Shown here: positions 15,776 through 22,885 of the stretch, piece by piece
Layout: every line of letters starts with the position of its first letter
How positions within the stretch are numbered: position 1 is the stretch's first letter
Assembly: GCF_021245725.1 (NCBI RefSeq)
Contig: NZ_JAJGSX010000051.1
Span: forward strand, 1-51,743
Direction of reading: 5' to 3'
From: Pseudonocardia sp. TRM90224
Lineage (GTDB): Bacteria > Actinomycetota > Actinomycetes > Mycobacteriales > Pseudonocardiaceae
Length of the DNA stretch: 51,743 nucleotides
The notes under the pieces: generated by a model
What the model saw: only the letters and a program-made list of their open reading frames with translations
What the model was told of the DNA's origin: nothing
The model's database searches: none
Position numbers and translations under genes: made by a program

Positions 15776-16729
15776 GTGCCGGTGGACCCTGGGCAGGACC
15801 TGCTCGGTGAGCTGCTCCGGCCGATCCGGCTCACCGGCGTCTTCCACAGCTGGTGGCGGATGCAAGGGCCGTGGTCCGTCGAGGGCGACACCGAGCACCG
15901 CTGCGCCGTCCTGCACCACATCGCCGAAGGATGGTGCTGGATCAGCACCGAGGGCACCTCGCCGATCCGGCTCGAAGAGGGCGATCTCGCCCTCTTCCCG
16001 ACCGGCATCGCCCACCGCATGTCCGACCGCCCCGACCGCCGCGGCACCCCGCTGCGCGCCCTCCTCACCGAGCGCCCACCCGGCGCGACCGACCGGCTCG
16101 ACATCGGCACCGAAGGGCTGACCAGCCGCATCCTGTGCGCCGGCCTCCACTACGACGCGAGCGCGGCGACGTCGCTCTACCGCGCACTGCCGTGGATCAT
16201 GGTCCTGACCCGGGCGCAGATCGAGGCCGACCCGCTGCTCCGCGACGTCGTCGGCCTCCTCACCACCCACCGGGCCGGCGCCGGGGCCGGCGCCGAGCTG
16301 GTCACCCTGCGCACCTTCGAGATGGCGTTCGTGCTGGCGCTGCGCCCGCTGCTGCAGGACCTCATGGACCGCCCGGACGTCCTCGTCGCGCTCAAACACC
16401 CCGCCATCAGCGCCGCCCTGCTGATCATCTCCACCCGCTACGCGGAACCGTGGACGGTCGACACCCTCGCCAAGGAGGTCGGCATGTCGCGCTCCGCGTT
16501 CACGGCGAGCTTCCGCGAGCTGGTCGGCGAGGGACCGGCCGGCCACCTCACAGCGTGGCGGATGCGCGAGGCCGCACGGCTCCTCACAGAATCCGACATC
16601 GCGCAGGGCTCCGTCCCGGCGAAGGTCGGCTACCAGAGCGCTGTCGGTTTCCACACGGCGTTCCGCAAGCACTTCGGGACGACGCCGGGCGAGTACCGGC
16701 GCGCACCGACCGCACCCGTGCCGGACTGA
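15776..16729 (+). CDS. AraC-family regulator with cupin sensor
   Basis: The protein has 317 aa. Residues 1-110 form a cupin-like sensor (HHIAEGWCWISTEG, LEEGDLALFPTGIAHRMSD) of the AraC_binding_2/6 type. The C-terminal 100 residues form a double HTH (VDTLAKEVGMSRSAFTASFR, then VPAKVGYQSAVGFHTAFRKH and FGTTPGEYRR). The start is GTG at 15776. It precedes an MFS exporter and an NmrA-like protein in the same direction and likely controls them. Confidence 0.9.
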   Translation: MPVDPGQDLLGELLRPIRLTGVFHSWWRMQGPWSVEGDTEHRCAVLHHIAEGWCWISTEGTSPIRLEEGDLALFPTGIAHRMSDRPDRRGTPLRALLTERPPGATDRLDIGTEGLTSRILCAGLHYDASAATSLYRALPWIMVLTRAQIEADPLLRDVVGLLTTHRAGAGAGAELVTLRTFEMAFVLALRPLLQDLMDRPDVLVALKHPAISAALLIISTRYAEPWTVDTLAKEVGMSRSAFTASFRELVGEGPAGHLTAWRMREAARLLTESDIAQGSVPAKVGYQSAVGFHTAFRKHFGTTPGEYRRAPTAPVPD

Positions 16730-16797
16730 TGCTGGACGGATGCTGACAACCTCCGGTCACCTGGTGATTGAGAGCGCCCAGCAGGGCGGCAGACGCT

Positions 16798-18144
16798 GTG
16801 GTGGTGCGGAAAGACCATGGGCGGACGCTGTTCCTGCTGGCCGGCATCCAGTTCCTGCTCATACTCGACACCGCGATCATCAACGTCGCGGCGCCGTCGA
16901 TCGGACGGGAGCTGGGCATCGCGGCGGCCGAGCTGTCGTGGGTCGCGAACGCGTACCTGGTGGCGTTCGGTGGCCTCCTGCTGATCAGCGGCCGAGCCGC
17001 CGATCTGCTCCCTCGACGCACGCTGCTCGTCGTCGGGCTCGGCGTGCTGGTCGTCGGGTCGGTGGCCGGAGCGCTCGCCGCTGACGCCTGGCTCCTGATC
17101 GCCGCGCGCGCCACGCAGGGCGTCGGTGCCGCGTTCGCGGCCGCGGCGGCGTTCGCGGCGCTGCTGGCGCACTTCCCGGACGGCCCCGAACGGCACCGGG
17201 CGCTCGGCGTGTTCGCCGCGATGGCGGGCGCGGGCGGCGCCGCCGGCACGGTGCTCGGCGGCGTGCTGACCGACGTCCTCGGGTGGCGTTCCACGTTCGG
17301 CCTGAACGTCGTCGCCGGGGCGGCATTGGCGCTGCTGGCCCTCTGTGTCCTCGGCCCGCAGCCGCGCCGGCCGCGACCGGGAACCACGCTCGACGTCGCC
17401 GGCGCGCTGACCGTCACAGCCGGGCTCGGCCTGCTCGCGTACGCGCTGGTCAGCGCCGGGATCGACGGCTGGACCGCACCGCGCACGCTGCTCGCCGCCG
17501 CATCGGCGGCCGGCCTGCTCACGGTGTTCGTGCTGGTGCAACGGTGGGCGCCGGAGCCGATCGTGCCGGCCGCGGCGGTGCGGCAGCCGGCGGTCCGCGC
17601 TGCCAACCTGCTGGCCGCGCTGTCGCAGTTCGTCCTGTTCCCGATGTTCTTCCTGGTCAGCCTGTACATGCAGGACGTGCTCGGCTTTCCGCCCATGGCC
17701 GGTGGGCTCGGCCTGCTGCCGCTTTCGATCACCGTCGTCGCGGTCGCCGCGAACACCGGCAGGATGATCGCCCGGTTCGGCGTGCGCCCGGTCATGGTCG
17801 TCGGCTGCGTGCTGCTGGCGGGTGGACTCGCCGGGCTGGTGCCGCTCTCGGCCGGCAGCTCCTTCTTCCCCGACGTCCTGTGCCCGACCCTCGTGATCGG
17901 GGTCGGGTTGCCCCTGGTCGCGGTCACGACGAACGTCGCGGCGACCGCGCACGCCGGTCCCGACGGCCTCGGTGTCGCGTCCGGGTTGGTCACCACCAGC
18001 CAGCAGTTCGGCGCCGTGCTCGGCCTCGCGGTGCTCGGCGGCGTGGGCCACCCGGCCGCGTTCGCCGTTGCGGCCGCCCTCGCCGCGGCGTCGGCGGCTG
18101 TCGCCTTCTTCCCCCACACCGGCTCCGTCGCCGGTGCCCGCTGA
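16798..18144 (+). CDS. MFS drug exporter (DHA2/EmrB-QacA type)
   Basis: About 448 aa with roughly 12-14 membrane helices. Family blocks seen are FLLILDTAIINVAAPSIG, ELSWVANAYLVAFGGLLLIS, GRAADLLPRRTLLVVGLG and ARATQGVGAAFAAAAAFAAL, then the motif-C-like GAGGAAGTVLGGVLTDVLGW. Proton-driven export of small lipophilic compounds is the expected role. I use the GTG at 16798, with GGGCGG upstream; an in-frame TTG at 16768 is possible. It is preceded by the AraC gene and followed after 19 bp by the NmrA-like gene. Confidence 0.88.
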   Translation: MVVRKDHGRTLFLLAGIQFLLILDTAIINVAAPSIGRELGIAAAELSWVANAYLVAFGGLLLISGRAADLLPRRTLLVVGLGVLVVGSVAGALAADAWLLIAARATQGVGAAFAAAAAFAALLAHFPDGPERHRALGVFAAMAGAGGAAGTVLGGVLTDVLGWRSTFGLNVVAGAALALLALCVLGPQPRRPRPGTTLDVAGALTVTAGLGLLAYALVSAGIDGWTAPRTLLAAASAAGLLTVFVLVQRWAPEPIVPAAAVRQPAVRAANLLAALSQFVLFPMFFLVSLYMQDVLGFPPMAGGLGLLPLSITVVAVAANTGRMIARFGVRPVMVVGCVLLAGGLAGLVPLSAGSSFFPDVLCPTLVIGVGLPLVAVTTNVAATAHAGPDGLGVASGLVTTSQQFGAVLGLAVLGGVGHPAAFAVAAALAAASAAVAFFPHTGSVAGAR

Positions 18145-18163
18145 AACCCCGGAAGGAAATCCC

Positions 18164-19054
18164 ATGTCAGAGGCCCGACGTCACCTCGTCATCGGCGCGA
18201 ACGGCGCCCAAGGCGCGGCTGTGGTCCGCCGCCTGCTCGCCGACGGTGAGCACGTCCGCGGCTTCGGGCGGAGGGCCGGGGCGCACCTCGTGCCCGGCGA
18301 CCTCGCCGACCCGTCGACCCTCACCGCGGCCTTCGCCGGGATCACGCACGTGTCCGCGGTGCTCCCGCTGGTCTTCGACCGGGAGACGGTCCTGACGCAC
18401 GTCCGGAACATCGTCGACGCGGCGAAGGCCGCGGCCGTGACGAGGCTCGTGCTCAACACCAACACCCCCGTCCCGCGGGACGTCACCCCCTTCGCGGCGT
18501 ACGAGACCCGGCGCGCCGCCGAGGACGCGGTCCGCTGCAGCGGCCTCCCGGTCGTGGTGCTGCGGCCGACCGTCTACCTCGACAACCTCGCCAACCCGGT
18601 GACCGGGCGGGCGGTCGTCGAGGACGGTGTGCTGGCCTACCCGTTGCCGCCCGATCGCAGCGTCGCGTGGATCTCGCACGACGATCTCGCCGCGGCCACC
18701 GTCGCCGCTCTGCACCGCCCGGGGATCGAGGGGGCGGTGGTCCGGCTGGGCGGGCCCGAGGCGTTCTCCGGCGCCGAGCTGGCCGCCACGTTCGGCGCAG
18801 CGACGGGACGGCAGGTGACCTACCTGCCGCTGGAGGTCGAACGGTTCGAGTCGGGGCTGCGGGACGTGCTCGGCGAGGCAGCGGCGGCCGGCGTCGCGGG
18901 CATCTACCGGTGGGCGGCGCAGGCGGCGGATCCCGACCTGTTCGCGCCGGATCACGACGAGGTCGAGCGCGTGCTGCGGGTGCGGATGCACCCGATCGCC
19001 ACATGGGTCGCCGCGCAGCGGTGGGAGAGGTGGGCCGCGACGGCAGTGCGATGA
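18164..19054 (+). CDS. NmrA-like NAD(P)-binding protein
   Basis: The protein has 296 aa and starts at an ATG with GGAAGGA upstream. The N-terminal nucleotide-binding loop is HLVIGANGAQGAAVVRRLL. It is followed by PGDLADPSTLTAAFAGITHV and a mid-domain LPVVVLRPTVYLDNLANPVT, with VAWISHDDLAAATVAAL near the C-terminus. This is the atypical SDR/NmrA pattern (redox sensors and isoflavone-reductase-like enzymes). The Tyr-x-x-x-Lys catalytic pair is not obvious (AAYETRRAAED), in keeping with NmrA-type sensors. It is co-oriented with the exporter. Confidence 0.85.
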   Translation: MSEARRHLVIGANGAQGAAVVRRLLADGEHVRGFGRRAGAHLVPGDLADPSTLTAAFAGITHVSAVLPLVFDRETVLTHVRNIVDAAKAAAVTRLVLNTNTPVPRDVTPFAAYETRRAAEDAVRCSGLPVVVLRPTVYLDNLANPVTGRAVVEDGVLAYPLPPDRSVAWISHDDLAAATVAALHRPGIEGAVVRLGGPEAFSGAELAATFGAATGRQVTYLPLEVERFESGLRDVLGEAAAAGVAGIYRWAAQAADPDLFAPDHDEVERVLRVRMHPIATWVAAQRWERWAATAVR

Positions 19055-19181
19055 ACCCGCGGGCCGCGGCGACCGCGGTCGGGTCGGTGAGCAAGGCGGG
19101 CAGGATCGGCAGCAGCACCCTGCCGATCCAGCCCTGGCCCCGCTGACTGCGGTGCCGGTGTGATGATCACGATCCCCCCCC

Positions 19182-19340
19182 GCGTTCGAGGAGGACGTGG
19201 CGGCACTCGATTTGGCCCGACGGACGCATTGTTACAAAGTGCAGCTGCTGTCCCGGGCCAGCCGCGAAGCTGCACATGCCTTCTACGAGTCACCCGGCTT
19301 CCGGGCAGTTGCCCAGGGCTACCGCCTGTACCTCGATTGA
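19182..19340 (+). pseudogene. C-terminal remnant of a GNAT acetyltransferase
   Basis: A 52-codon open stretch reads AFEEDVAALDLARR, then CYKVQLLSRASREAAHAFYE and SPGFRAVAQGYRLYLD before a stop. This is the last part of a GNAT fold (acetyl-CoA helix, HAFYESxGF and the final strand). The upstream acetyl-CoA-binding Q/RxxGxG/A segment is absent because the frame meets a stop at 19164 and an 8-C run at 19173-19181. A length change in that homopolymer is one possible cause; larger deletion is more likely because no N-terminal half is found nearby. Confidence 0.7.
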
Positions 19341-19372
19341 GGACGCAGCGATCAGCGATCCGGCGGAGCGCC

Positions 19373-20458
19373 TCAGCCGCCCATGTCCGCCCATCGTTGC
19401 TTGCGCCGGGTGCTGTACGCGGCTTCGCGGACCGCCGCGTCGTTCTCGAGGCCCGATCCGACGGCGCCGGCGACCGTGCCCATGACGGTGCTCAGGAGCG
19501 CCACCCGCACGTAGTCGGCCAGTTCGACCGGCTGCCCTGCCACCTCGGCGAAGTACGGCGGTGGGATCAGCAACGCCGCCGCGGCCGCGTTGAGGACGAA
19601 CAGCACGAGGGAGAACAGCACCACGCCGATGCTGACGGTGAGCAGCGTCGCGGCGTTGAGCAGCGCGCTGAGTCGCCGGTCGTCGGGCACCCGCTCCCAC
19701 AAGCCGTGCCCTGCGACGAGCCAGGTCGCGAAGACCGCGAGGGCTGCCAGCGAGGCCGCGGTCAGCCGCCACGGTTCGAGCACGACCGCCATCCGCCAGA
19801 TGGCGGTGTAGAGGATGCCGAACGCGCTGCCGGCCGCGGCTCCCGCGAGGGCGGTGGAGAGGCCGGCGGCGAGCTGCCACGGCCGGTTCGCCCGTACGGT
19901 TCCGGCGAGCAGGCGCAGCGGGGCGGCTCCGTGATCGAGGACCAATTCCACGTCCACGTCCACGTCCACGTCGCCGTCCCCGTCGGCGGTCCGGCGGCCG
20001 AGGCGGGTGGCACCTGCTGATCGGGCGCCACGCGCACCGGGTTCATCGACGAACTCGCCGACGATCGCGACAGCGACGTCAGCGGCGCGGCGCCGCAGCC
20101 GCCACCCGCCCAGCGCCGGCAACGAGATCAGCGCGACCCGGTCCCGGTGGCTGACGTCGGCGACGACGACACCGTTGCCGGTGCGGATCGGGATGTCGGT
20201 GATGCACAGCGCGATGTCCCAGTTCGTGCCGTGGACACGTGCCCTGGCCTTGTCGATCAGTCGGTCGTGGCTGGTCACGACCTCGAACGGCTCGTGCAAC
20301 GTGTCCACGGTCCAGCGGCGGTCGCCGTCGATGTGCGCGGTCAACGCATGGGGTAGCTCGCGGGCGAGTGCCGCCGCGATCGTGGTGGGCAGGTTGGGGT
20401 CGGCGAGGATGCCGACGACGAACGGGCGCGCGTCGGTGCGGACGGGATCGGCTCGCAT
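19373..20458 (-). CDS. Membrane protein of unknown function
   Basis: The 361-aa product (ATG at 20458) has a soluble alpha/beta N-terminal half (VVGILADPNLPTTIAAALAR, NWDIALCITDIPIRTGNGVV, ADVSHRDRVALISLPALGGW) and a membrane half with about four helices, for example LAAGLSTALAGAAAGSAFGI, LTAASLAALAVFATWLVAG and VSIGVVLFSLVLFVLN. Proteins of this shape recur in actinobacteria as hypotheticals. A linker DGDGDVDVDVDVELV at the domain boundary is encoded by a 6-bp tandem repeat (about 19948-19972). No catalytic motif is visible. Confidence 0.75.
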   Translation of the reverse strand: MRADPVRTDARPFVVGILADPNLPTTIAAALARELPHALTAHIDGDRRWTVDTLHEPFEVVTSHDRLIDKARARVHGTNWDIALCITDIPIRTGNGVVVADVSHRDRVALISLPALGGWRLRRRAADVAVAIVGEFVDEPGARGARSAGATRLGRRTADGDGDVDVDVDVELVLDHGAAPLRLLAGTVRANRPWQLAAGLSTALAGAAAGSAFGILYTAIWRMAVVLEPWRLTAASLAALAVFATWLVAGHGLWERVPDDRRLSALLNAATLLTVSIGVVLFSLVLFVLNAAAAALLIPPPYFAEVAGQPVELADYVRVALLSTVMGTVAGAVGSGLENDAAVREAAYSTRRKQRWADMGG

Positions 20459-20755
20459 CGCTCGGGGGTACCCGACGACGCGCAGCGCCACGCAGCGCGT
20501 CGATCAGTTCGCGGTGCAAGGTCCAGAGGCGGTGTCGAACCGATGCCGCCGCTCGCTGGCAACGTGTGCGTCCCGCACCATCCCTACCTCGATCGAACGG
20601 GCGGCGCTGCGTCGGACCCGCCCGATGCATTCCACGAGGTGGCGGGCCTGACCTGGGCCGGGACCCAGGACCGAGCGCTCGGATTCAACGCGGACGCAGT
20701 GATGGATGTGCCGCCGCTCGGACGCCGGGGCAGCATCGGCTGGGTCCGTGGTCCG
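20459..20755. other. Non-coding stretch
   Basis: I see no convincing gene, RNA or repeat here. A short minus-strand segment near 20492-20560 (SVRHRLWTLHRELIDALR) looks protein-like but has no start or domain. Confidence 0.4.
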
Positions 20756-21310
20756 TCACGTCGCGCCCCGAACACCAGGTGCCAACACACCGCGTTGATG
20801 CGATGTCGGTTGTGACGTCGACTGCGATGTCGGCACGGACCCGAGGCGAGCACCCGGCCTGAGGATCTCTCGATGCATGCGCTGCGGGTACGGACCGGGC
20901 TCGATCCCGAGCTGCTCCACCAATCGTCGACGCAGGTCGATGAACACGATGAGCGCGTCCGCCCGTCGTCCCGCCTCGATCAGGGCCCGCATGAGCTCGC
21001 TGTGCACCATCTCGTCGAGCGGCTCGTCATGCGCGACCACGCGCAGACGATCCGCCGCGAACTGGCTGCGTCCTTGCGCCATCGCGATCTCGGCGAGCCT
21101 CAGACATGCCGCCACGCGCCTGCGGTTCAAACCGATCACCGCTGGGTGGTGGTCCAGTCGCCCGGCCGTGCCGGCCATCGCCCGCCCGGTCCAGAGGTCG
21201 AGCGCTTCGTCGAGGACGTCGGATGCCCCTCGGTCGTCGCCGGCCTCCCATCGGCGTCGCGCTGTGTCGACCATCGGGTCGCGGCGGATCACAACACGCC
21301 ATATCGCGCG
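20756..21310 (-). pseudogene. BTAD fragment of a SARP/AfsR-type regulator
   Basis: The reading frame encodes VDTARRRWEAGDDRGASDVL, DEALDLWTGRAMA, then RRRVAACLRLAEIAMAQGRS, LDEMVHSELMRALIEAGRRA and VFIDLRRRLVEQLGIEPG. This is the bacterial transcriptional activator domain of SARP regulators. The N-terminal winged-helix DNA-binding domain that should precede it is missing: similarity starts abruptly near 21310, where the frame of the thioredoxin-like gene enters. Nothing like the AfsR ATPase region follows. The piece is most likely non-functional. Confidence 0.7.
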
Positions 21311-21647
21311 ATGATGCTGCCGTGCCGGCGACGGCGCTGGCGACTGCACTGGCGACTGCATCGCGCAGGCGTGCCACCGACGGGGCCGGGACCGTCCGCC
21401 CGTGCTCGTCCCGGTAGATCCGGCACGACATTCCGCAGTCGCTGGGCTGAGGGCTCGGCGAGGTGAAGGAGTCCCTGCCGTTGATCAGCAGGGTCGGCGA
21501 GCCGCACATGCCGGCGGCTGCCGCGTCCGCGGCGTCGGTGATCTCCCGAGTGGTGAACGGCAGGTCGGTGGCCGCCCGCAGGTGCGCCATCAGCGGAGCC
21601 AGGTTCGGGCAGCCGCGCACGTACAGGACTTCCAGCGTGACGCTCAT
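21027..21647 (-). CDS. Thioredoxin-like protein of a mer-type locus, 3' end rearranged
   Basis: The first about 100 residues form a small thioredoxin-fold protein: VTLEVLYVRGCPNLAPLMAH, TREITDAADAAAAGMCGSPT and LLINGRDSFTSP, then the Cys-containing CGMSCRIYRDEHGRT. Such proteins lie beside merR genes and are often called alkylmercury-lyase-like. The ATG overlaps the merR stop (ATGA). After RDAVASAVASAVAG, at about residue 112, the frame runs into the BTAD remnant in another phase and yields about 95 residues of low-complexity Arg/Gly sequence. The native stop has therefore been lost by a rearrangement, and the listed length of 206 aa is inflated. Confidence 0.7.
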   Translation of the reverse strand: MSVTLEVLYVRGCPNLAPLMAHLRAATDLPFTTREITDAADAAAAGMCGSPTLLINGRDSFTSPSPQPSDCGMSCRIYRDEHGRTVPAPSVARLRDAVASAVASAVAGTAASSRDMACCDPPRPDGRHSATPMGGRRRPRGIRRPRRSARPLDRAGDGRHGRATGPPPSGDRFEPQARGGMSEARRDRDGARTQPVRGGSSARGRA

Positions 21648-22066
21648 CGACGCCGCCGAGATGACCGGCGGGGCTGGGGGGTCGCGATCGTGGCCAGCAG
21701 CGGGCAGCGGCGGCCCGACCGCGGTAGGTCACACGTGGCAATCAGCTCGGCCAGGGAGTCCCGCATCCGCTGCAGGTCCGCGATCCGGGCTTCCAGGTCG
21801 GCCTTGCGTGATTCGGCCAGCGCCCGGGCGGCGTCGCAGTCGTCCGGGCCTCCCGTGTCCAGGTGCAGCAGCTCCTCGACCTCGTCGAGGGTGAAGCCCA
21901 GTCCCTGGGCGCGTTTGACGAACCGCAGCAGCTCCACCGCCGAGTCCGGGTAGTCCCGGTAGCCGCCCGAGGAGCGGGGCGGCTCGTCCAGCAGACCGCG
22001 GCGCTCGTAGTACCGCAGCGTCTCGCTGTTCACACCGACCCGGCCGGCCAGTTCGCTGGTTCGCAT
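21644..22066 (-). CDS. merR: MerR-family metal-responsive regulator (mercury type)
   Basis: The protein has 140 aa. The N-terminal HTH reads MRTSELAGRVGVNSETLRYY, ERRGLLDEPPRSSGGYRDY. The dimerisation helix and effector part contain three cysteines spaced as in Hg(II)-binding MerR: DDCDAARALAESRKADLEAR, LAELIATCDLPRSGRRCPLL. The spacing of the three cysteines is what favours mercury over redox or copper sensing. It is the first gene of a unit with the thioredoxin-like gene. No merA reductase or transporter is in the window, so the resistance locus is incomplete. Confidence 0.85.
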   Translation of the reverse strand: MRTSELAGRVGVNSETLRYYERRGLLDEPPRSSGGYRDYPDSAVELLRFVKRAQGLGFTLDEVEELLHLDTGGPDDCDAARALAESRKADLEARIADLQRMRDSLAELIATCDLPRSGRRCPLLATIATPQPRRSSRRRR

Positions 22067-22080
22067 CCCGACATCGTCGT

Positions 22081-22104
22081 CCCTGTACCTGCCTACAGGG
22101 TCAA
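22081..22104 (-). promoter_or_regulatory. MerR-type operator/promoter for merR
   Basis: On the minus strand TTGACC (22104-22099) overlaps a perfect 7-bp dyad, CCCTGTA-N6-TACAGGG (22100-22081). A dyad sitting in the over-long spacer just after the -35 box is the standard MerR-family operator design. The ATG of merR lies 15 bp downstream, so the transcript would have a very short leader. A good -10 is not obvious. Confidence 0.7.
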
Positions 22105-22133
22105 GCTCCAGACGCCCTGCACGAATCGGGAGG

Positions 22134-22814
22134 CTATGACCGGTGGCCCTCGGCTCGAATCCGCACGGCGTCGATGACGGTCTGCACAGCGGTGATGAAG
22201 TTCTGGGGGTCGTCCAGGGTGACGAACTGCCGGGCGACGCGCGCGATGTTCGGGTACCGGTCGGGCGGCAAGGAGAGGTAGTCGGTCTTCCACGCGCGCA
22301 GGTCGGCCTCGCGAACGTCGGTGGACAGCGCAGCGAGGCTGGCGTCCATGGCGCTGTAGGACAGGACGAGGTCGGCGAAGACCCGGTAGTAGCGGGCGGC
22401 GTCGCTGTCGGTGAGGCCCGCGCGGCGCATGCAGTCGAGCTTGCGTTCGACGGAGCGGAACTCGTTCTCCCGGCGGGCCGTGCGGGCGGCGACGATCGCC
22501 CCGACGTTCGGGTGGCGGAGGAAGGCCGCGTGGGTGTGGATCGCGATCTGCATGAGGTCGTGCGCCCAGTCGTCGGTGGGCGGCGGGGTGTGCGCGAGCG
22601 CCTCCTGGTGCAGGGCGTCGATGAGGGCGAGCAGCAGCTCGTCCTTGCTGCGGAAGTGGCGGTAGATCGCGGTCGGGTGCGCCGAGAGTTCACGGCCGAG
22701 CGTCTGGAACGTCAGCCGGTCCATGCCGTGGGTGTCCGCGACGCGGAAGGCCGCCGCGACGATGATTTCCTGGCTCAGGGTTCCTCGGGGCAATCGACTG
22801 TGGCTCGTGCTCAA
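22134..22814 (-). CDS. TetR-family transcriptional regulator
   Basis: This 226-aa protein has an N-terminal HTH, IIVAAAFRVADTHGMDRLTF, then LGRELSAHPTAIYRHFRSKD and ELLLALIDALHQEAL, which is the TetR/AcrR pattern. The remaining all-alpha ligand domain contains RYYRVFADLVLSYSAMDASL. The start appears to be TTG at 22814, preceded by GGAGGAAGGG and overlapping a three-codon ATG-GAG-TCT-TGA mini-ORF. It follows the gamma-glutamyltransferase gene on the same strand and may regulate that gene and the divergent ABC operon. Confidence 0.88.
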   Translation of the reverse strand: MSTSHSRLPRGTLSQEIIVAAAFRVADTHGMDRLTFQTLGRELSAHPTAIYRHFRSKDELLLALIDALHQEALAHTPPPTDDWAHDLMQIAIHTHAAFLRHPNVGAIVAARTARRENEFRSVERKLDCMRRAGLTDSDAARYYRVFADLVLSYSAMDASLAALSTDVREADLRAWKTDYLSLPPDRYPNIARVARQFVTLDDPQNFITAVQTVIDAVRIRAEGHRS

Positions 22815-22833
22815 GACTCCATTGCCCTTCCTC

Positions 22834-22880
22834 CGGCGCTGCCCTTTTTACGGCGCTGCCCTTTTCGGCGCTGCCCTTCC
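22834..22880. repeat. Three CGGCGCTGCCCTT repeats upstream of the TetR gene
   Basis: Units start at 22834, 22851 and 22866 (spacing 17 and 15 bp) and are followed toward the gene by a fourth partial copy. On the gene's strand each unit reads AAGGGCAGCGCCG, so a purine-rich SD-like core is repeated directly in front of the start codon. Confidence 0.75.
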
Positions 22881-22885
22881 TCGGG

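Noticed and set aside
15566..16672. A 368-aa minus-strand ORF opposite the AraC gene
   Set aside because: Asp/Glu/Arg-rich antisense shadow; the plus strand encodes a clear cupin and double HTH.
21027..21310. The last ~95 residues of the mer thioredoxin-like ORF as a real domain
   Set aside because: The sequence is low complexity and lies in a different phase over a recognisable BTAD frame, so it is read-through after loss of the native stop.
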